Source of the DNA: Candidatus Methanophagales archaeon
GTDB lineage: Archaea; Halobacteriota; Syntropharchaeia; Alkanophagales; Methanospirareceae
Assembly (NCBI GenBank): GCA_030617585.1
Contig: JAUWVD010000025.1
Location: 1-10,708 of the forward strand
DNA length: 10,708 nt
Direction: 5' to 3'
The position numbers and the translations under genes are program-made. Positions within the stretch are counted from its first letter, which is position 1; every line of letters starts with the position of its first letter. Of the stretch, positions 1 through 7,143 are shown one piece after another. The notes under the pieces were generated by a model. That model worked only from the letters and a program-made list of their open reading frames with translations. It searched no databases and was not told where the DNA came from.

Positions 1-1206
1 ATGAAAGCATTAGTGTTCGAGCCTTTTTCCGGCGCCTCAGGCGACATGATCATTGGCAGTCTACTGGATTTAGGCGTTGACGTATCGAAGATAAGCGATG
101 CAATTTCTGCCTTTGAGCTTGAGCTGGAGCTAAAAGAAGTAAGGAAGTGCGGTATAGCAGCGAAAAAAGTGGAGTTCGCCAGTAAGCGAAAAGATACTGA
201 AAGCGGCCGACATGAGCAGTCATATAAGGATATTGTGCACTTGATAGAAGACAGTGGCTTGAACACGGCGATAATACAGAACGCATTAAGCGTATTTGAT
301 AAGATAGCAGATGCCGAGGCAAAAGTGCATGGTAGGCCGAAAGAGGATTTGACTTTTCACGAACTCGGTGATCTTGATACAATCGGCGATGTGGTAGGAT
401 GCACAACAGCTCTTTTGGATATTCAGCCGGATACGATCATAAGCACCCCAATTTCGGTTGGTGGTGGCTTCGTGGAGACTGCGCATGGACTTCTACCGGT
501 ACCGGCACCAGCAACAGTTGAAATATTGAAACGGTCCGCTTTGCTATACCACGGTGGTCCTTCTGAATTTGAACTGCTAACGCCGACAGGGGCAGCGATA
601 TTGGCTCATTTTGTTCATCGCTCTGAACCCTTTTCTCCTCAAATGCGTATAGAAGAAACAGGATACGGTGCCGGGTCAAGGGACTTGCCTGTGCCTAACG
701 TCTTAAGAGTGAGCATAGGCGAAATCGCGAAATCCATGCCATTGTTAAGTACAGATGATGTGGACGTACTGGAGACCAATGTAGACAATGTCACCGGCGA
801 GGTGCTGGGCAATCTAATAGAGGTTCTTATGGCAGAGGGTGCAAAGGACGTTGCCATCACATCTGCACAGATGAAGAAGAACAGAAGCGGGCACAGTATC
901 AAGGTGATTGCAGCACCGCAAGACGTACCACAAATAGCCTATCGAATAATGGCCGAGACCGGATCCCTGGGCGTTCGAGTCATGCAAGTAAAACATAGGT
1001 TCATTGCTGATAGAGAAGAGAAGAAGGTGAAGGTGAGAATAAAAGGTGTGGAAAAAGAAGTGGGTGTGAAAATAGGCAGGGATGCAAAAGGGGACATATT
1101 AAACATAGCTGCGGAATTTGAAGATGCGAAACTAGTTGCGAACGAGCTGAAAATACCGCTAAAAGAAGTTATAAAGATCGTGGAAGGAACATTTTACTAT
1201 AAATAA
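1..1206 (+). CDS. larC: LarC-type nickel insertion protein (nickel-pincer cofactor biosynthesis)
   Basis: A 401-residue protein of the LarC (former UPF0272/DUF111) family. Characterised LarC is a CTP-dependent cyclometallase that inserts nickel into the pincer nucleotide cofactor used by LarA-type racemases and epimerases. Family landmarks seen in order are the N-terminal FSGASGDM segment (residues 9-16), HELGDLDT (120-127, family consensus HEvGavDsi), the GLLPVPAPATVEIL block, ELLTPTGAAI, GYGAGSRDLP, then the C-terminal half starting at LETNVDNVTGEVLG with MKKNRSG. Both halves are in one continuous frame, unlike the split larC1/larC2 of some lactobacilli. The length is normal for the family. 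The ATG is the first base of the window, so its ribosome-binding site and promoter are not visible. No larB, larE or larA lies downstream, so the substrate enzyme cannot be named. Identity is confident; the exact physiological role in this archaeon is inferred from the family. Confidence 0.93.
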   Translation: MKALVFEPFSGASGDMIIGSLLDLGVDVSKISDAISAFELELELKEVRKCGIAAKKVEFASKRKDTESGRHEQSYKDIVHLIEDSGLNTAIIQNALSVFDKIADAEAKVHGRPKEDLTFHELGDLDTIGDVVGCTTALLDIQPDTIISTPISVGGGFVETAHGLLPVPAPATVEILKRSALLYHGGPSEFELLTPTGAAILAHFVHRSEPFSPQMRIEETGYGAGSRDLPVPNVLRVSIGEIAKSMPLLSTDDVDVLETNVDNVTGEVLGNLIEVLMAEGAKDVAITSAQMKKNRSGHSIKVIAAPQDVPQIAYRIMAETGSLGVRVMQVKHRFIADREEKKVKVRIKGVEKEVGVKIGRDAKGDILNIAAEFEDAKLVANELKIPLKEVIKIVEGTFYYK

Positions 1207-1263
1207 TGCTTTTCTTTAACTAACTAAATAACTAAGTTTTCTATTTAGTAAAACGGAAAGTTT

Positions 1264-1346
1264 GCGGGGGTTGCCAAGAGGACAAAGGCGCAGCGTTGAG
1301 GTCGCTGTCCCGTAGGGGTTCGAGGGTTCAAATCCCTCCCTCCGCA
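1264..1346 (+). tRNA. tRNA-Leu (anticodon GAG)
   Basis: An 83-nt class II tRNA. The acceptor stem pairs 1264-1270 with 1339-1345 (one G-U pair), with discriminator A at 1346, as expected for leucine. The D stem is GCC (1273-1275) with GGC (1287-1289), and the D loop holds GG. The anticodon stem is 1291-1295 with 1303-1307, the loop is TTGAGGT, and the anticodon GAG lies at 1298-1300. The variable arm (1308-1321) is long and has a CCC/GGG stem. The T stem is 1322-1326 with 1334-1338 and the loop is TTCAAAT. CCA is not encoded. There is no intron. A weak TATA-like sequence (CTATTTAGT, 1241-1249) lies about 20 bp upstream. Confidence 0.97.
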
Positions 1347-1376
1347 TTAAAAAGTTTTATCATAAACAAAACAAAG

Positions 1377-1383
1377 TATAAAT
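1377..1383 (+). promoter_or_regulatory. TATA box of the ftsZ-secE-spt5-hisI cluster
   Basis: TATAAAT lies in the AT-rich spacer between tRNA-Leu and ftsZ. The usual archaeal spacing of about 25 bp puts transcription start near 1403-1407, giving a leader of about 35 nt before the ATG at 1440. This position argues against a GTG at 1389 as the ftsZ start, because that codon would lie upstream of the mRNA 5' end. It is inferred from sequence only. Confidence 0.55.
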
Positions 1384-1439
1384 GTTAAGTGCTTTTATCA
1401 TTATGTGGGTATATTATTTTTAATAGTGAGGTAGAGAAG

Positions 1440-2513
1440 ATGAAACAAGTTGGTGGAGGGGTAGTCTCGGAAGGCGAGAAAGTAACTGTAAGGGAGAATG
1501 ATTCTGAATTAGAAAAGATCCTGGAAAAATCAAAGACCGTTATAAAGGTGATTGGATGCGGTGGAAGTGGGACAAATACAATAGAGCGGATGACAGTAGA
1601 CGGTATTTTTGGCGCTGATTTATTCGCACTGAACACAGATGCGCAACATTTGTTGTTTTCAAAAGTGGATAATAAGCTATTGATAGGTAAGAAGACAACG
1701 AGGGGGCTAGGTGCAGGAAGTATCCCGAAATTAGGCGAAGAAGCAGCGAAGGAGAATGATTCTGATATAAGGGCTATGGTTGAGGATGCGGACATGGTAT
1801 TTGTAACCTGTGGATTAGGCGGTGGTACAGGAACAGGGTCAGCGCCGGTAGTTGCACAAGCAGTGCAAGAAGCAGGCGCCCTTACTATCGGTGTGGTAAC
1901 CGTTCCTTTTAAGGCCGAAGGGGATGTACGGATGGAAAATACAGATGTAGGACTGGAAAAACTGCGTGAGAATACTGACACTTTGATTGTTATACCAAAT
2001 GACCGGTTATTGGAGGTAGTCCCGAGATTGCCATTAAATGATGCTTTTAGAGTTGCCGATGAAGTCCTTATGCGTGCGGTAAAGGGGATAACAGAACTGA
2101 TAACAAAACCAGGTCTTATAAATCTGGACTTCGCAGATGTGAGAACGGTGATGAAAGATGGTGGAATGGCAATGATTGGATTTGGGGAATCTGACGGACA
2201 GAATAAAGCAATAGAATCAGTGAGAAAGGCGTTAAGCTCGCCCTTGCTCGATGTTGACGTCTCCGATGCAAAATCGGCTCTGGTAAACGTAACAGGTGGT
2301 GAAGACATGACCGTCGAGGAAGCGGAAAGCGCCCTTCAGGAAGTGTCTAAAATGATGAGCCCTGATGCAAGAATCATCTGGGGTGTTCAGGTAAGTCCCG
2401 AGCTGAAGAATGTGCTAAGAACTCTGCTCATTGTGACCGGTGTGAAGTCCGAGCAGATATATGCAAAGCGGGATACAAAGAAAGAGCGATATGGCATTGA
2501 AATCGTACATTAA
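1440..2513 (+). CDS. ftsZ: Cell division GTPase FtsZ (FtsZ1 type)
   Basis: A 357-residue tubulin-like GTPase that polymerises at midcell and organises archaeal division. The G-box GCGGSGTN is at residues 39-46 (Ser where most FtsZ have Ala), the tubulin signature GGGTGTG at 127-133, and the T7 synergy loop NLDFAD at 228-233, which carries the acidic residues that complete the active site of the neighbouring subunit. Strings such as ERMTVDGIFGA, FVTCGLGGGTGTGSAP and GMAMIGFGESD resemble methanogen FtsZ1 more than FtsZ2; this assignment is from recall, not alignment. The start is ATG 1440, because GAGGT at 1428-1432 is an ideal Shine-Dalgarno site 7 nt upstream. A longer reading from GTG 1389 adds 17 hydrophobic residues unlike FtsZ and starts upstream of the predicted transcript. 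The protein ends without an obvious long linker. It leads a cluster with secE and spt5. Confidence 0.96.
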   Translation: MKQVGGGVVSEGEKVTVRENDSELEKILEKSKTVIKVIGCGGSGTNTIERMTVDGIFGADLFALNTDAQHLLFSKVDNKLLIGKKTTRGLGAGSIPKLGEEAAKENDSDIRAMVEDADMVFVTCGLGGGTGTGSAPVVAQAVQEAGALTIGVVTVPFKAEGDVRMENTDVGLEKLRENTDTLIVIPNDRLLEVVPRLPLNDAFRVADEVLMRAVKGITELITKPGLINLDFADVRTVMKDGGMAMIGFGESDGQNKAIESVRKALSSPLLDVDVSDAKSALVNVTGGEDMTVEEAESALQEVSKMMSPDARIIWGVQVSPELKNVLRTLLIVTGVKSEQIYAKRDTKKERYGIEIVH

Positions 2514-2538
2514 TTAATAAGAGGTGACAACAAAGGAA

Positions 2539-2721
2539 ATGCAGTTTGAAGATCTATCGAAGAAGCTACAGGTGTACATAAGAATACTGAAGTTGGCGAA
2601 ACGGCCAACGAGAGATGAGTTCTCCAAGATTTCTAAAATCGCTGGTGCCGCGATGGCTCTGGTTGGATTTATCGGTTTTTTTATCTATCTCTTGATGACA
2701 GTATTACCTGAGGCTTTGTAG
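2539..2721 (+). CDS. secE: Preprotein translocase subunit SecE (Sec61 gamma)
   Basis: A 60-residue small membrane protein, the gamma subunit of the SecYE-beta channel. It has an N-terminal amphipathic helix (about residues 4-20, with the K-R-P-T-R-DEF segment after it) and one transmembrane helix (about 35-56). This is the usual short archaeal form, against three helices in E. coli SecE. The start is set by GAGGTGA (2521-2527), a full match to the 16S 3' end, 11 nt before ATG 2539. The alternative GTG at 2524 lies inside that Shine-Dalgarno site and has none of its own. The gene follows ftsZ by 25 bp and ends 1 bp before spt5, so co-transcription is very likely. Position between ftsZ and spt5 matches the conserved archaeal order and supports the call. 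Confidence 0.92.
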   Translation: MQFEDLSKKLQVYIRILKLAKRPTRDEFSKISKIAGAAMALVGFIGFFIYLLMTVLPEAL

Positions 2722-2722
2722 T

Positions 2723-3190
2723 ATGGTTAATGTATACGCAGTAAAAACAACGGTAAATCAAGAGCTAGCAGTTGCGACTATGGTTGAGGGTGCATTGGGC
2801 GAAGAAGGTGTGAAGGATCATGGAATTAAGGCGATAATGGTACCCGAAGAGCTAAAGGGGTATCTGCTCGTAGAAGCCTCTTTTCCTGAAGCGCTAGAAC
2901 AAATAATTCAGAGTATTCCACATGCAAGGGGATTGGTCAAAGGAGTGATGGGCTTGGAAGAAGTTGAGCATTTCCTTACGCCAAAACCATCTGTAACGGG
3001 GATATTGGAAGGTAGTATAATAGAAATTGTGTCGGGACCATTTAAAGGCGAACGAGCAAGGGTGAAAAAAGTAGACGAGGCACATGAAGAAATCACCATC
3101 GAATTATTTGAAGCTATGGTTCCCATACCTGTCACGGTCAGAGGGGATAGCGTGAGAGTATTGAGCAAAGAGGAGAATGAAGCGGAATAA
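2723..3190 (+). CDS. spt5: Transcription elongation factor Spt5 (NusG-like)
   Basis: A 155-residue Spt5/NusG protein. It binds the RNA polymerase clamp, bridges the cleft and raises processivity, normally as a heterodimer with Spt4 (not in this window). Residues 1-84 form the NGN domain (beta start VYAVKTT, then GYLLVEASFPEAL and the GLVKG segment). Residues about 95-148 form the KOW domain, with the diagnostic IEIVSGPFKGERARV stretch and a strand ending in VTVRGDSVRVL. The length is typical of archaeal Spt5 with a single KOW. ATG 2723 is preceded by TGAGG (2709-2713) inside the end of secE, 9 nt away. The 1-bp gap to secE and 6-bp gap to hisI imply one transcript and coupled translation. Confidence 0.95.
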   Translation: MVNVYAVKTTVNQELAVATMVEGALGEEGVKDHGIKAIMVPEELKGYLLVEASFPEALEQIIQSIPHARGLVKGVMGLEEVEHFLTPKPSVTGILEGSIIEIVSGPFKGERARVKKVDEAHEEITIELFEAMVPIPVTVRGDSVRVLSKEENEAE

Positions 3191-3196
3191 AACATT

Positions 3197-3550
3197 ATGG
3201 TCAAAGAGAAGGAATTAAAGTCCGCGATAGTACAGGATTATGAAACTGGGGAGGTCCTTATGCTTGCGCACATGGATGATGAGGCGTTGAGACTAACCAT
3301 AGAGACAGGAAAGGCACATTACTGGAGCAGGAGCAGAGGTAAATTATGGCTGAAGGGTGAGATTTCAGGTAATGAGCAGATAGTAACGGACATCTTTATA
3401 GACTGTGATGAAGATGCAGTGCTACTGAAGGTGAAGCAGATAGGGGGGGCATGTCATATGGGATACCGATCATGCTTTTACCGCAAGATAAACGGCGAAA
3501 TAGTGGGTAAGAAAGTGTTCGACCCCGAAGAGAAATATGGTAAAAATTGA
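3197..3550 (+). CDS. hisI: Phosphoribosyl-AMP cyclohydrolase
   Basis: A 117-residue cytosolic enzyme that opens the adenine ring of phosphoribosyl-AMP to give ProFAR, the third step of histidine biosynthesis. Seen directly are HYWSRSRGKLWLKGE (residues 41-55), the acidic/Cys cluster DCDED (69-73), and GACHMGYRSCFYR (84-96). Cys70, Cys86 and Cys93 have the spacing of the family zinc ligands, and the Asp residues of DCDED are likely metal ligands too. It is the stand-alone form; there is no fused HisE domain. The start ATG lies 6 bp after spt5 and has no good Shine-Dalgarno site (AGGAG at 3171-3175 is 21 nt away), so translation may be coupled to spt5. No other his gene is nearby. Its place behind spt5 is unusual. 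Confidence 0.95.
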   Translation: MVKEKELKSAIVQDYETGEVLMLAHMDDEALRLTIETGKAHYWSRSRGKLWLKGEISGNEQIVTDIFIDCDEDAVLLKVKQIGGACHMGYRSCFYRKINGEIVGKKVFDPEEKYGKN

Positions 3551-3574
3551 TTTCCTAAGTGTTATAGTGATACA

Positions 3575-3611
3575 TTTATATATACACTAGACTTATAGTG
3601 CAAAGTGGTGA
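3575..3611 (+). promoter_or_regulatory. alba promoter (TATA box) and ribosome binding site
   Basis: TTTATATATA (3575-3584) is a strong archaeal TATA box. Start of transcription is expected near 3603-3606, leaving a leader of only about 15-18 nt that begins close to the Shine-Dalgarno site GTGGTGA (3605-3611). That site ends 9 nt before the alba ATG. The element shows that alba is transcribed separately from hisI. Confidence 0.7.
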
Positions 3612-3620
3612 TGCAAAAAA

Positions 3621-3899
3621 ATGCCAGAAGACAACGTGGTATATATCGGAAATAAGTCTGTGATGAGTTATGTCTTAGCTGTGGTGACGCAGTTTAACAA
3701 CGGCTTTGACGAAGTAGTGATAAAGGCGAGAGGTAGAGCAATTTCTAGGGCTGTAGACACCGCAGAAGTGGTAAAGAACAAGTTTATGCCTGGAGTGGAA
3801 GTGAAGGACATAAAAATAGGGACGGAGCAAATACAAGGGGAAGGCGGAGACAAAGCGAATGTCTCTTCGATGGAAATAACAATGAATACGAAGGCATAA
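3621..3899 (+). CDS. albA: DNA/RNA-binding protein Alba
   Basis: A 92-residue chromatin protein of the Alba (Sac10b) family, which dimerises, coats DNA and also binds RNA. The family core is plain: VVYIGNKSVMSYV (residues 6-18), then VVIKARGRAISRAVDTAEVV (32-51), and the C-terminal strand VSSMEITM. Asn11 occupies the position that aligns with the acetylated Lys16 of the Sulfolobus protein, while the next lysine (Lys12) is kept; from memory, several euryarchaeal Alba proteins have the same Asn. That control point is therefore probably absent here. It is monocistronic: a strong TATA box lies before it, and a T-rich stretch and a new promoter lie after it. High expression is expected for a chromatin protein with such a promoter. 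Confidence 0.96.
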   Translation: MPEDNVVYIGNKSVMSYVLAVVTQFNNGFDEVVIKARGRAISRAVDTAEVVKNKFMPGVEVKDIKIGTEQIQGEGGDKANVSSMEITMNTKA

Positions 3900-3934
3900 A
3901 GGGAGATAGAAGTAGATCTAAGAAACTTTACTCC

Positions 3935-3970
3935 TAAATTTCTATCATTTCCTACATTTTTTATTTTTTA
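3935..3970 (+). terminator. T-rich terminator region after alba
   Basis: The 99-bp spacer after alba becomes strongly pyrimidine-rich, with several T runs including TTTTTT near 3956-3961 and 3964-3969. Archaeal polymerase stops at such T tracts without needing a hairpin, and none is visible here. The distal part overlaps the likely pyrB promoter. Confidence 0.45.
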
Positions 3971-3972
3971 TA
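3965..3972 (+). promoter_or_regulatory. Probable TATA box of pyrB-glyA
   Basis: TTTTTATA is centred about 30 bp before the pyrB ATG at 3999. Normal spacing puts transcription start at about 3993-3997, so the mRNA would have almost no leader. No Shine-Dalgarno site precedes the ATG (the local sequence is TATTAGAA), which agrees with leaderless initiation. A second AT-rich element (CTTATACC, 3979-3986) is too close to the ATG to serve as TATA box. Confidence 0.45.
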
Positions 3973-3998
3973 GAGATACTTATACCATCATATTAGAA

Positions 3999-4919
3999 AT
4001 GTTCACGAAAAAGCACATCATTTCGACACGTGATTTCTCGAAGGCGGAACTAGATTTTATATTAAATCGTGCAGAGGAGTTAGAGTCCTATGCCATACGG
4101 GGAGCGGGACAAGAAAGCGAGTTACTAAAAGGTAAAATACTCGCCAATCTCTTCTATGAGCCAAGTACTCGAACACGGCTATCATTTGAAGTGGCGATGA
4201 AGCGATTGGGTGGTAAAGTGGTAAATTTATCCTCGCCCGAAGCGAGTTCCGCAGCGAAAGGTGAAAATTTAGTGGATACTATAAAGGTAGTCTCAGGATA
4301 TTGTGACATAATCGCGCTCCGACATCCGAAGGAAGGCGCATCGAGAATGGCTGCTTCTTTCTCTTCTGTGCCGATAATAAATGCCGGTGATGGTGCAGGG
4401 CAGCATCCTACGCAGACTTTGCTCGATTTATACACCATAAGGAAGGAGAATTTACTTGATGAGCTCAAGATTGCCCTGATTGGAGACCTGAGATACAGTA
4501 GAACAGTGCATTCTCTGGCTTATGCCCTATCATTATATGGTGCGAAGCTATTTTTTGTGTCACCAGACGCTTTGAGGATGCCAGATGAGATAAAAATGGA
4601 CTTAAAAGGTGCGGGGGCCGAAATCTTCGAATCAACTAAAATAACGGAGTTTATAAATGAAGTAAACGTGTTATATGTAACGAGGATACAAAGAGAGCGG
4701 TTTCCTGACCCTGCAGAGTATAACAAAGTGGCGGGCACCTACCGGATAACTACGGAGCTTATAGCGGAGAATGAAGATGTGGTAATTATGCATCCACTAC
4801 CCAAATTGGACGAAATAAATGCGGATGTGGACCAGACAAAAAATGCGAGATATTTCCGACAGGCTTTTTACGGCACGCCTGTAAGGATGGCCGTCCTTTC
4901 TTTATTATTGAAAAGTTAA
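3999..4919 (+). CDS. pyrB: Aspartate carbamoyltransferase, catalytic subunit
   Basis: A 306-residue cytosolic enzyme that condenses carbamoyl phosphate with aspartate to carbamoyl-aspartate, the committed step of pyrimidine synthesis. The active-site set is complete: the carbamoyl-phosphate loop S56-T-R-T-R60, K87 in SSAAKGEN, R108 in ALRHP, H136 and Q139 in QHPTQT, R165 in GDLRYSRT, R229 in VTRIQRERF, and the MHPLP loop (264-268). The length fits the class that forms a holoenzyme with PyrI. However, the regulatory chain pyrI, often next to pyrB in archaea, is not adjacent: glyA follows after 27 bp. Without seeing the rest of the genome I cannot say whether allosteric control is lost. Start ATG 3999 aligns with the family N-terminus and appears leaderless. 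Confidence 0.97.
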   Translation: MFTKKHIISTRDFSKAELDFILNRAEELESYAIRGAGQESELLKGKILANLFYEPSTRTRLSFEVAMKRLGGKVVNLSSPEASSAAKGENLVDTIKVVSGYCDIIALRHPKEGASRMAASFSSVPIINAGDGAGQHPTQTLLDLYTIRKENLLDELKIALIGDLRYSRTVHSLAYALSLYGAKLFFVSPDALRMPDEIKMDLKGAGAEIFESTKITEFINEVNVLYVTRIQRERFPDPAEYNKVAGTYRITTELIAENEDVVIMHPLPKLDEINADVDQTKNARYFRQAFYGTPVRMAVLSLLLKS

Positions 4920-4946
4920 AATAGAAAGTGGAGGCAAGAAAGTGGG

Positions 4947-6233
4947 ATGAAGAGAAGAATTGAGATGGAAGCAGAGATAGAAAATATTGTAGATACAGTA
5001 AGGATGCATCACGAACTGTATAAAAACGCATTGCCGATGATCGCAAGTGAGAATATCACGAGTAATAAGGTACGGTTGCTACTTGCTTCTGATTTGTCGC
5101 ACCGGTATGCAGAAGGGGAAGTAGGAAACAGGTTTTACCAGGGCTGTAAATACATAGATAAGATAGAAACGAAGGCAATAGAGTTTGCAAAAGAACTCTT
5201 TGAGGCGGAACATGCGAATGTAAAACCTATTTCGGGCGTAACTGCGAATATGGCCGCTCTTTTTGCTCTTACTTCTCCGGGCGAAAAATTAATGGCATTG
5301 TCCGTACCTAATGGCGGGCATATAAGTCATTCGAAAGTTTCTATCCCCGCGATGCGGAATTTGACATTGGAAACGTTTCCATATGACGCGCGGGAAATGA
5401 ATATAGATGTAGATGAGATGGTGAAGGCGATAAGGCTAAATAAGCCTTCGCTATTACTGTTTGGAGGTAGTCTATTCCTCTTCCCACACCCTATTTCTGA
5501 GGCGAGGGAAGCAGCAGATGAAGTGGGTGCGAATATAGTGTATGATGGATCACATGTATTAGGACTTATTGCGGGAAAGAAATTTCAGGATCCCTTGCGT
5601 GAAGGGGCAGATGTTGTGGCAAGCAGCACACATAAAACCTTTCCGGGCCCTCAGGGTGCGATATTATTATGTAAAGAGAGCTTAAAAGAGAGAATAGATA
5701 GTGCGGTTTTCCCCGGAACTGTGAGCAATCATCACCTGCATCATGTTGCTGGATTGGCGGTTTCATTAGCGGAAATGCTCTATTTTGGTGATGCATATGC
5801 TACACAGATAATCACAAATGCGAAAGTATTAGCACAGAGCCTATATGAAAAAGGGTTTGATGTTTTATGTGAGCATAAAGGATTTACCGAGTCGCATCAA
5901 ATTGCCATAAACACTCTCAGCCATGGCGGTGGGGCTGTGGTTGCGGAAAAATTGGAAAAGGCGAATATAATAATAAATAAAAACATGCTGCCTTCTGATA
6001 AAGACCCCGAAAAGCCGGCCGGGATCAGAATTGGTGTGCAAGAACTTACGCGGATAGGGATGAAGGGATCGGAGATGAGAGAAATAGCTGCTCTTATAGC
6101 GCGGGTAGTAATAGGTGGAGAAGACGAAAATAGGATAAAGGATGAAGTTCAAGCGCTAAGGGTGGGTTTTCAGCACATTCACTATTGCTCAGGCGATGGA
6201 GAGGCATACGCATTTCCAGCGATACAAATATGA
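4947..6233 (+). CDS. glyA: Serine hydroxymethyltransferase
   Basis: A 428-residue fold-type I PLP enzyme that interconverts serine and glycine while passing the hydroxymethyl group to a pterin. In archaea the acceptor is tetrahydrofolate or tetrahydromethanopterin depending on lineage; the sequence does not decide this for me. Markers are MIASENITS (31-39), HRYAEGEVGNRFYQGC (52-67), the PLP-contacting D200 and H203 in YDGSHVLGL, the Schiff-base lysine K230 in STHKTFPGPQGAI, and GIRIGVQELTRIGM near the C-terminus, an archaeal-style variant of the bacterial TPAxTTRG motif. The Shine-Dalgarno site GTGGAGG (4928-4934) lies 12 nt before ATG 4947; a second in-frame ATG at 4965 is less well placed. 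It is probably co-transcribed with pyrB. Confidence 0.96.
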   Translation: MKRRIEMEAEIENIVDTVRMHHELYKNALPMIASENITSNKVRLLLASDLSHRYAEGEVGNRFYQGCKYIDKIETKAIEFAKELFEAEHANVKPISGVTANMAALFALTSPGEKLMALSVPNGGHISHSKVSIPAMRNLTLETFPYDAREMNIDVDEMVKAIRLNKPSLLLFGGSLFLFPHPISEAREAADEVGANIVYDGSHVLGLIAGKKFQDPLREGADVVASSTHKTFPGPQGAILLCKESLKERIDSAVFPGTVSNHHLHHVAGLAVSLAEMLYFGDAYATQIITNAKVLAQSLYEKGFDVLCEHKGFTESHQIAINTLSHGGGAVVAEKLEKANIIINKNMLPSDKDPEKPAGIRIGVQELTRIGMKGSEMREIAALIARVVIGGEDENRIKDEVQALRVGFQHIHYCSGDGEAYAFPAIQI

Positions 6234-6238
6234 AAGCT

Positions 6239-6246
6239 TTTATATA
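6239..6246 (+). promoter_or_regulatory. TATA box giving a leaderless transcript of the coiled-coil gene
   Basis: TTTATATA starts 5 bp after the glyA stop codon and is preceded by the purine-rich GAAAGC, a plausible BRE. A spacing of 25-27 bp from its centre puts transcription start at about 6268-6270. The ATG is at 6274, so the leader would be 6 nt or less. There is no Shine-Dalgarno site. This is one of the clearest leaderless arrangements in the window. Confidence 0.65.
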
Positions 6247-6273
6247 CGATAGTGTAATAGATATAAAACGAGA

Positions 6274-7140
6274 ATGCTAGAGGAGTTGGAAGGGCGGAGA
6301 GCGGAAATAACGAAAAAGGCGGATGAGTATAAAGCGAGAAGGACCGAGTTAAACTCTGAAGCTAGCAAATGGGCTGAGTTAAGGGACGAGTTGAACGGGC
6401 GGATAAAAAGCGCGGTCGAGAAGGCAAAGGGGTTCAAGAAGCAACGAGAGGAATACGAGAAGCTGATAGGGGACGGAAAGGCGAAACGTAGCGAGTTGAA
6501 TAAAAAAGCGTCCCAGCACTATTCTACTGTAGAGCAGATGCGGAAGAAAAATGATATGCAGAGCATACAAGCTTTTGAACTGCTTAGGCAGAGAATAGAC
6601 AAGTTAGAATTAAAGCAGCAGGTAGAGGTGCTTAGCAAGGAAAAAGAGCGGAAATTAGTGGCGCATATAACCGAGTTGAAACGGGAATTTGATGGGATGG
6701 AGAAGGAACTGGAGAAGGACAAGAAATTGAAGGAATTACTGGAAAAGGCGCAAGAGTACCGAAAGGAGTCTGATAATTATCACGAAGAGGTAATAAGAAA
6801 CGTGAAATATTCCCATGAATGCCGTGATAAGATGGTGAGATGCTTTAAAGAGGCAGATAGAGTAAGGGTAAAAGCAGATGAAGCGCACCAGCACTTTTTG
6901 GAGTCACAAGAGGGGGCAGATGGAGCGCACATGCTTTATATTCGGCATCTTCGTGACGTAAAAGACTTTGACCGCGTAATAACAGGTCTGAAGCGGAAAG
7001 TAAGTGAAGATTGGGTATTCCGGGGGCGGATAGAAGCGAAGAAGAAGGCTAAAGACATTTATGAGCGGTTCAGAGACGGTGAAAAGCTAAGTACAGAAGA
7101 TTTGATGCAGTTGCAAAAATCTGAGATGATGTTCAAATAA
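6274..7140 (+). CDS. COG1340-type coiled-coil protein of unknown function
   Basis: A 288-residue, highly charged protein that is almost entirely predicted coiled coil (rich in E, K and R, with few glycines and no proline), without signal peptide or membrane segment. Its layout and C-terminal segment AKDIYERFRDGEKLSTEDLM (about residues 259-278), followed by LQKSEM, match the archaeal COG1340 family as I recall it. Members of that family are widespread in methanogens and have no established biochemical role. Two cysteines flank the motif CRDKMVRC (about 183-190). The gene has its own promoter directly behind glyA and is followed after 3 bp by a hairpin. A structural or scaffolding role can be guessed from the coiled coil, but no function is shown. 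SMC-like proteins are an alternative, but no ATPase head is present. Confidence 0.8.
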   Translation: MLEELEGRRAEITKKADEYKARRTELNSEASKWAELRDELNGRIKSAVEKAKGFKKQREEYEKLIGDGKAKRSELNKKASQHYSTVEQMRKKNDMQSIQAFELLRQRIDKLELKQQVEVLSKEKERKLVAHITELKREFDGMEKELEKDKKLKELLEKAQEYRKESDNYHEEVIRNVKYSHECRDKMVRCFKEADRVRVKADEAHQHFLESQEGADGAHMLYIRHLRDVKDFDRVITGLKRKVSEDWVFRGRIEAKKKAKDIYERFRDGEKLSTEDLMQLQKSEMMFK

Positions 7141-7143
7141 TAC

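Noticed and set aside
1215..1236. Direct AACTA/CTAA repeats before tRNA-Leu
   Set aside because: The units are four to five bases and imperfect, in AT-rich spacer sequence. This is too little to call an operator or attachment site.
1264..1346. tRNA-Leu as an integration site for a mobile element
   Set aside because: No repeated copy of the tRNA 3' end and no integrase gene are seen in the window; the flanks are core genes.
1389..1439. N-terminal extension of FtsZ from GTG 1389
   Set aside because: It lies upstream of the transcription start predicted from the TATA box at 1377-1383 and adds a hydrophobic stretch unlike FtsZ, while ATG 1440 has an ideal Shine-Dalgarno site.
1385..2308. A 307-codon open frame on the minus strand across ftsZ
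   Set aside because: It is rich in Ser, Pro and Thr without any fold or motif, and it mirrors the strongly conserved FtsZ reading exactly. It is a by-product of ftsZ codon use.
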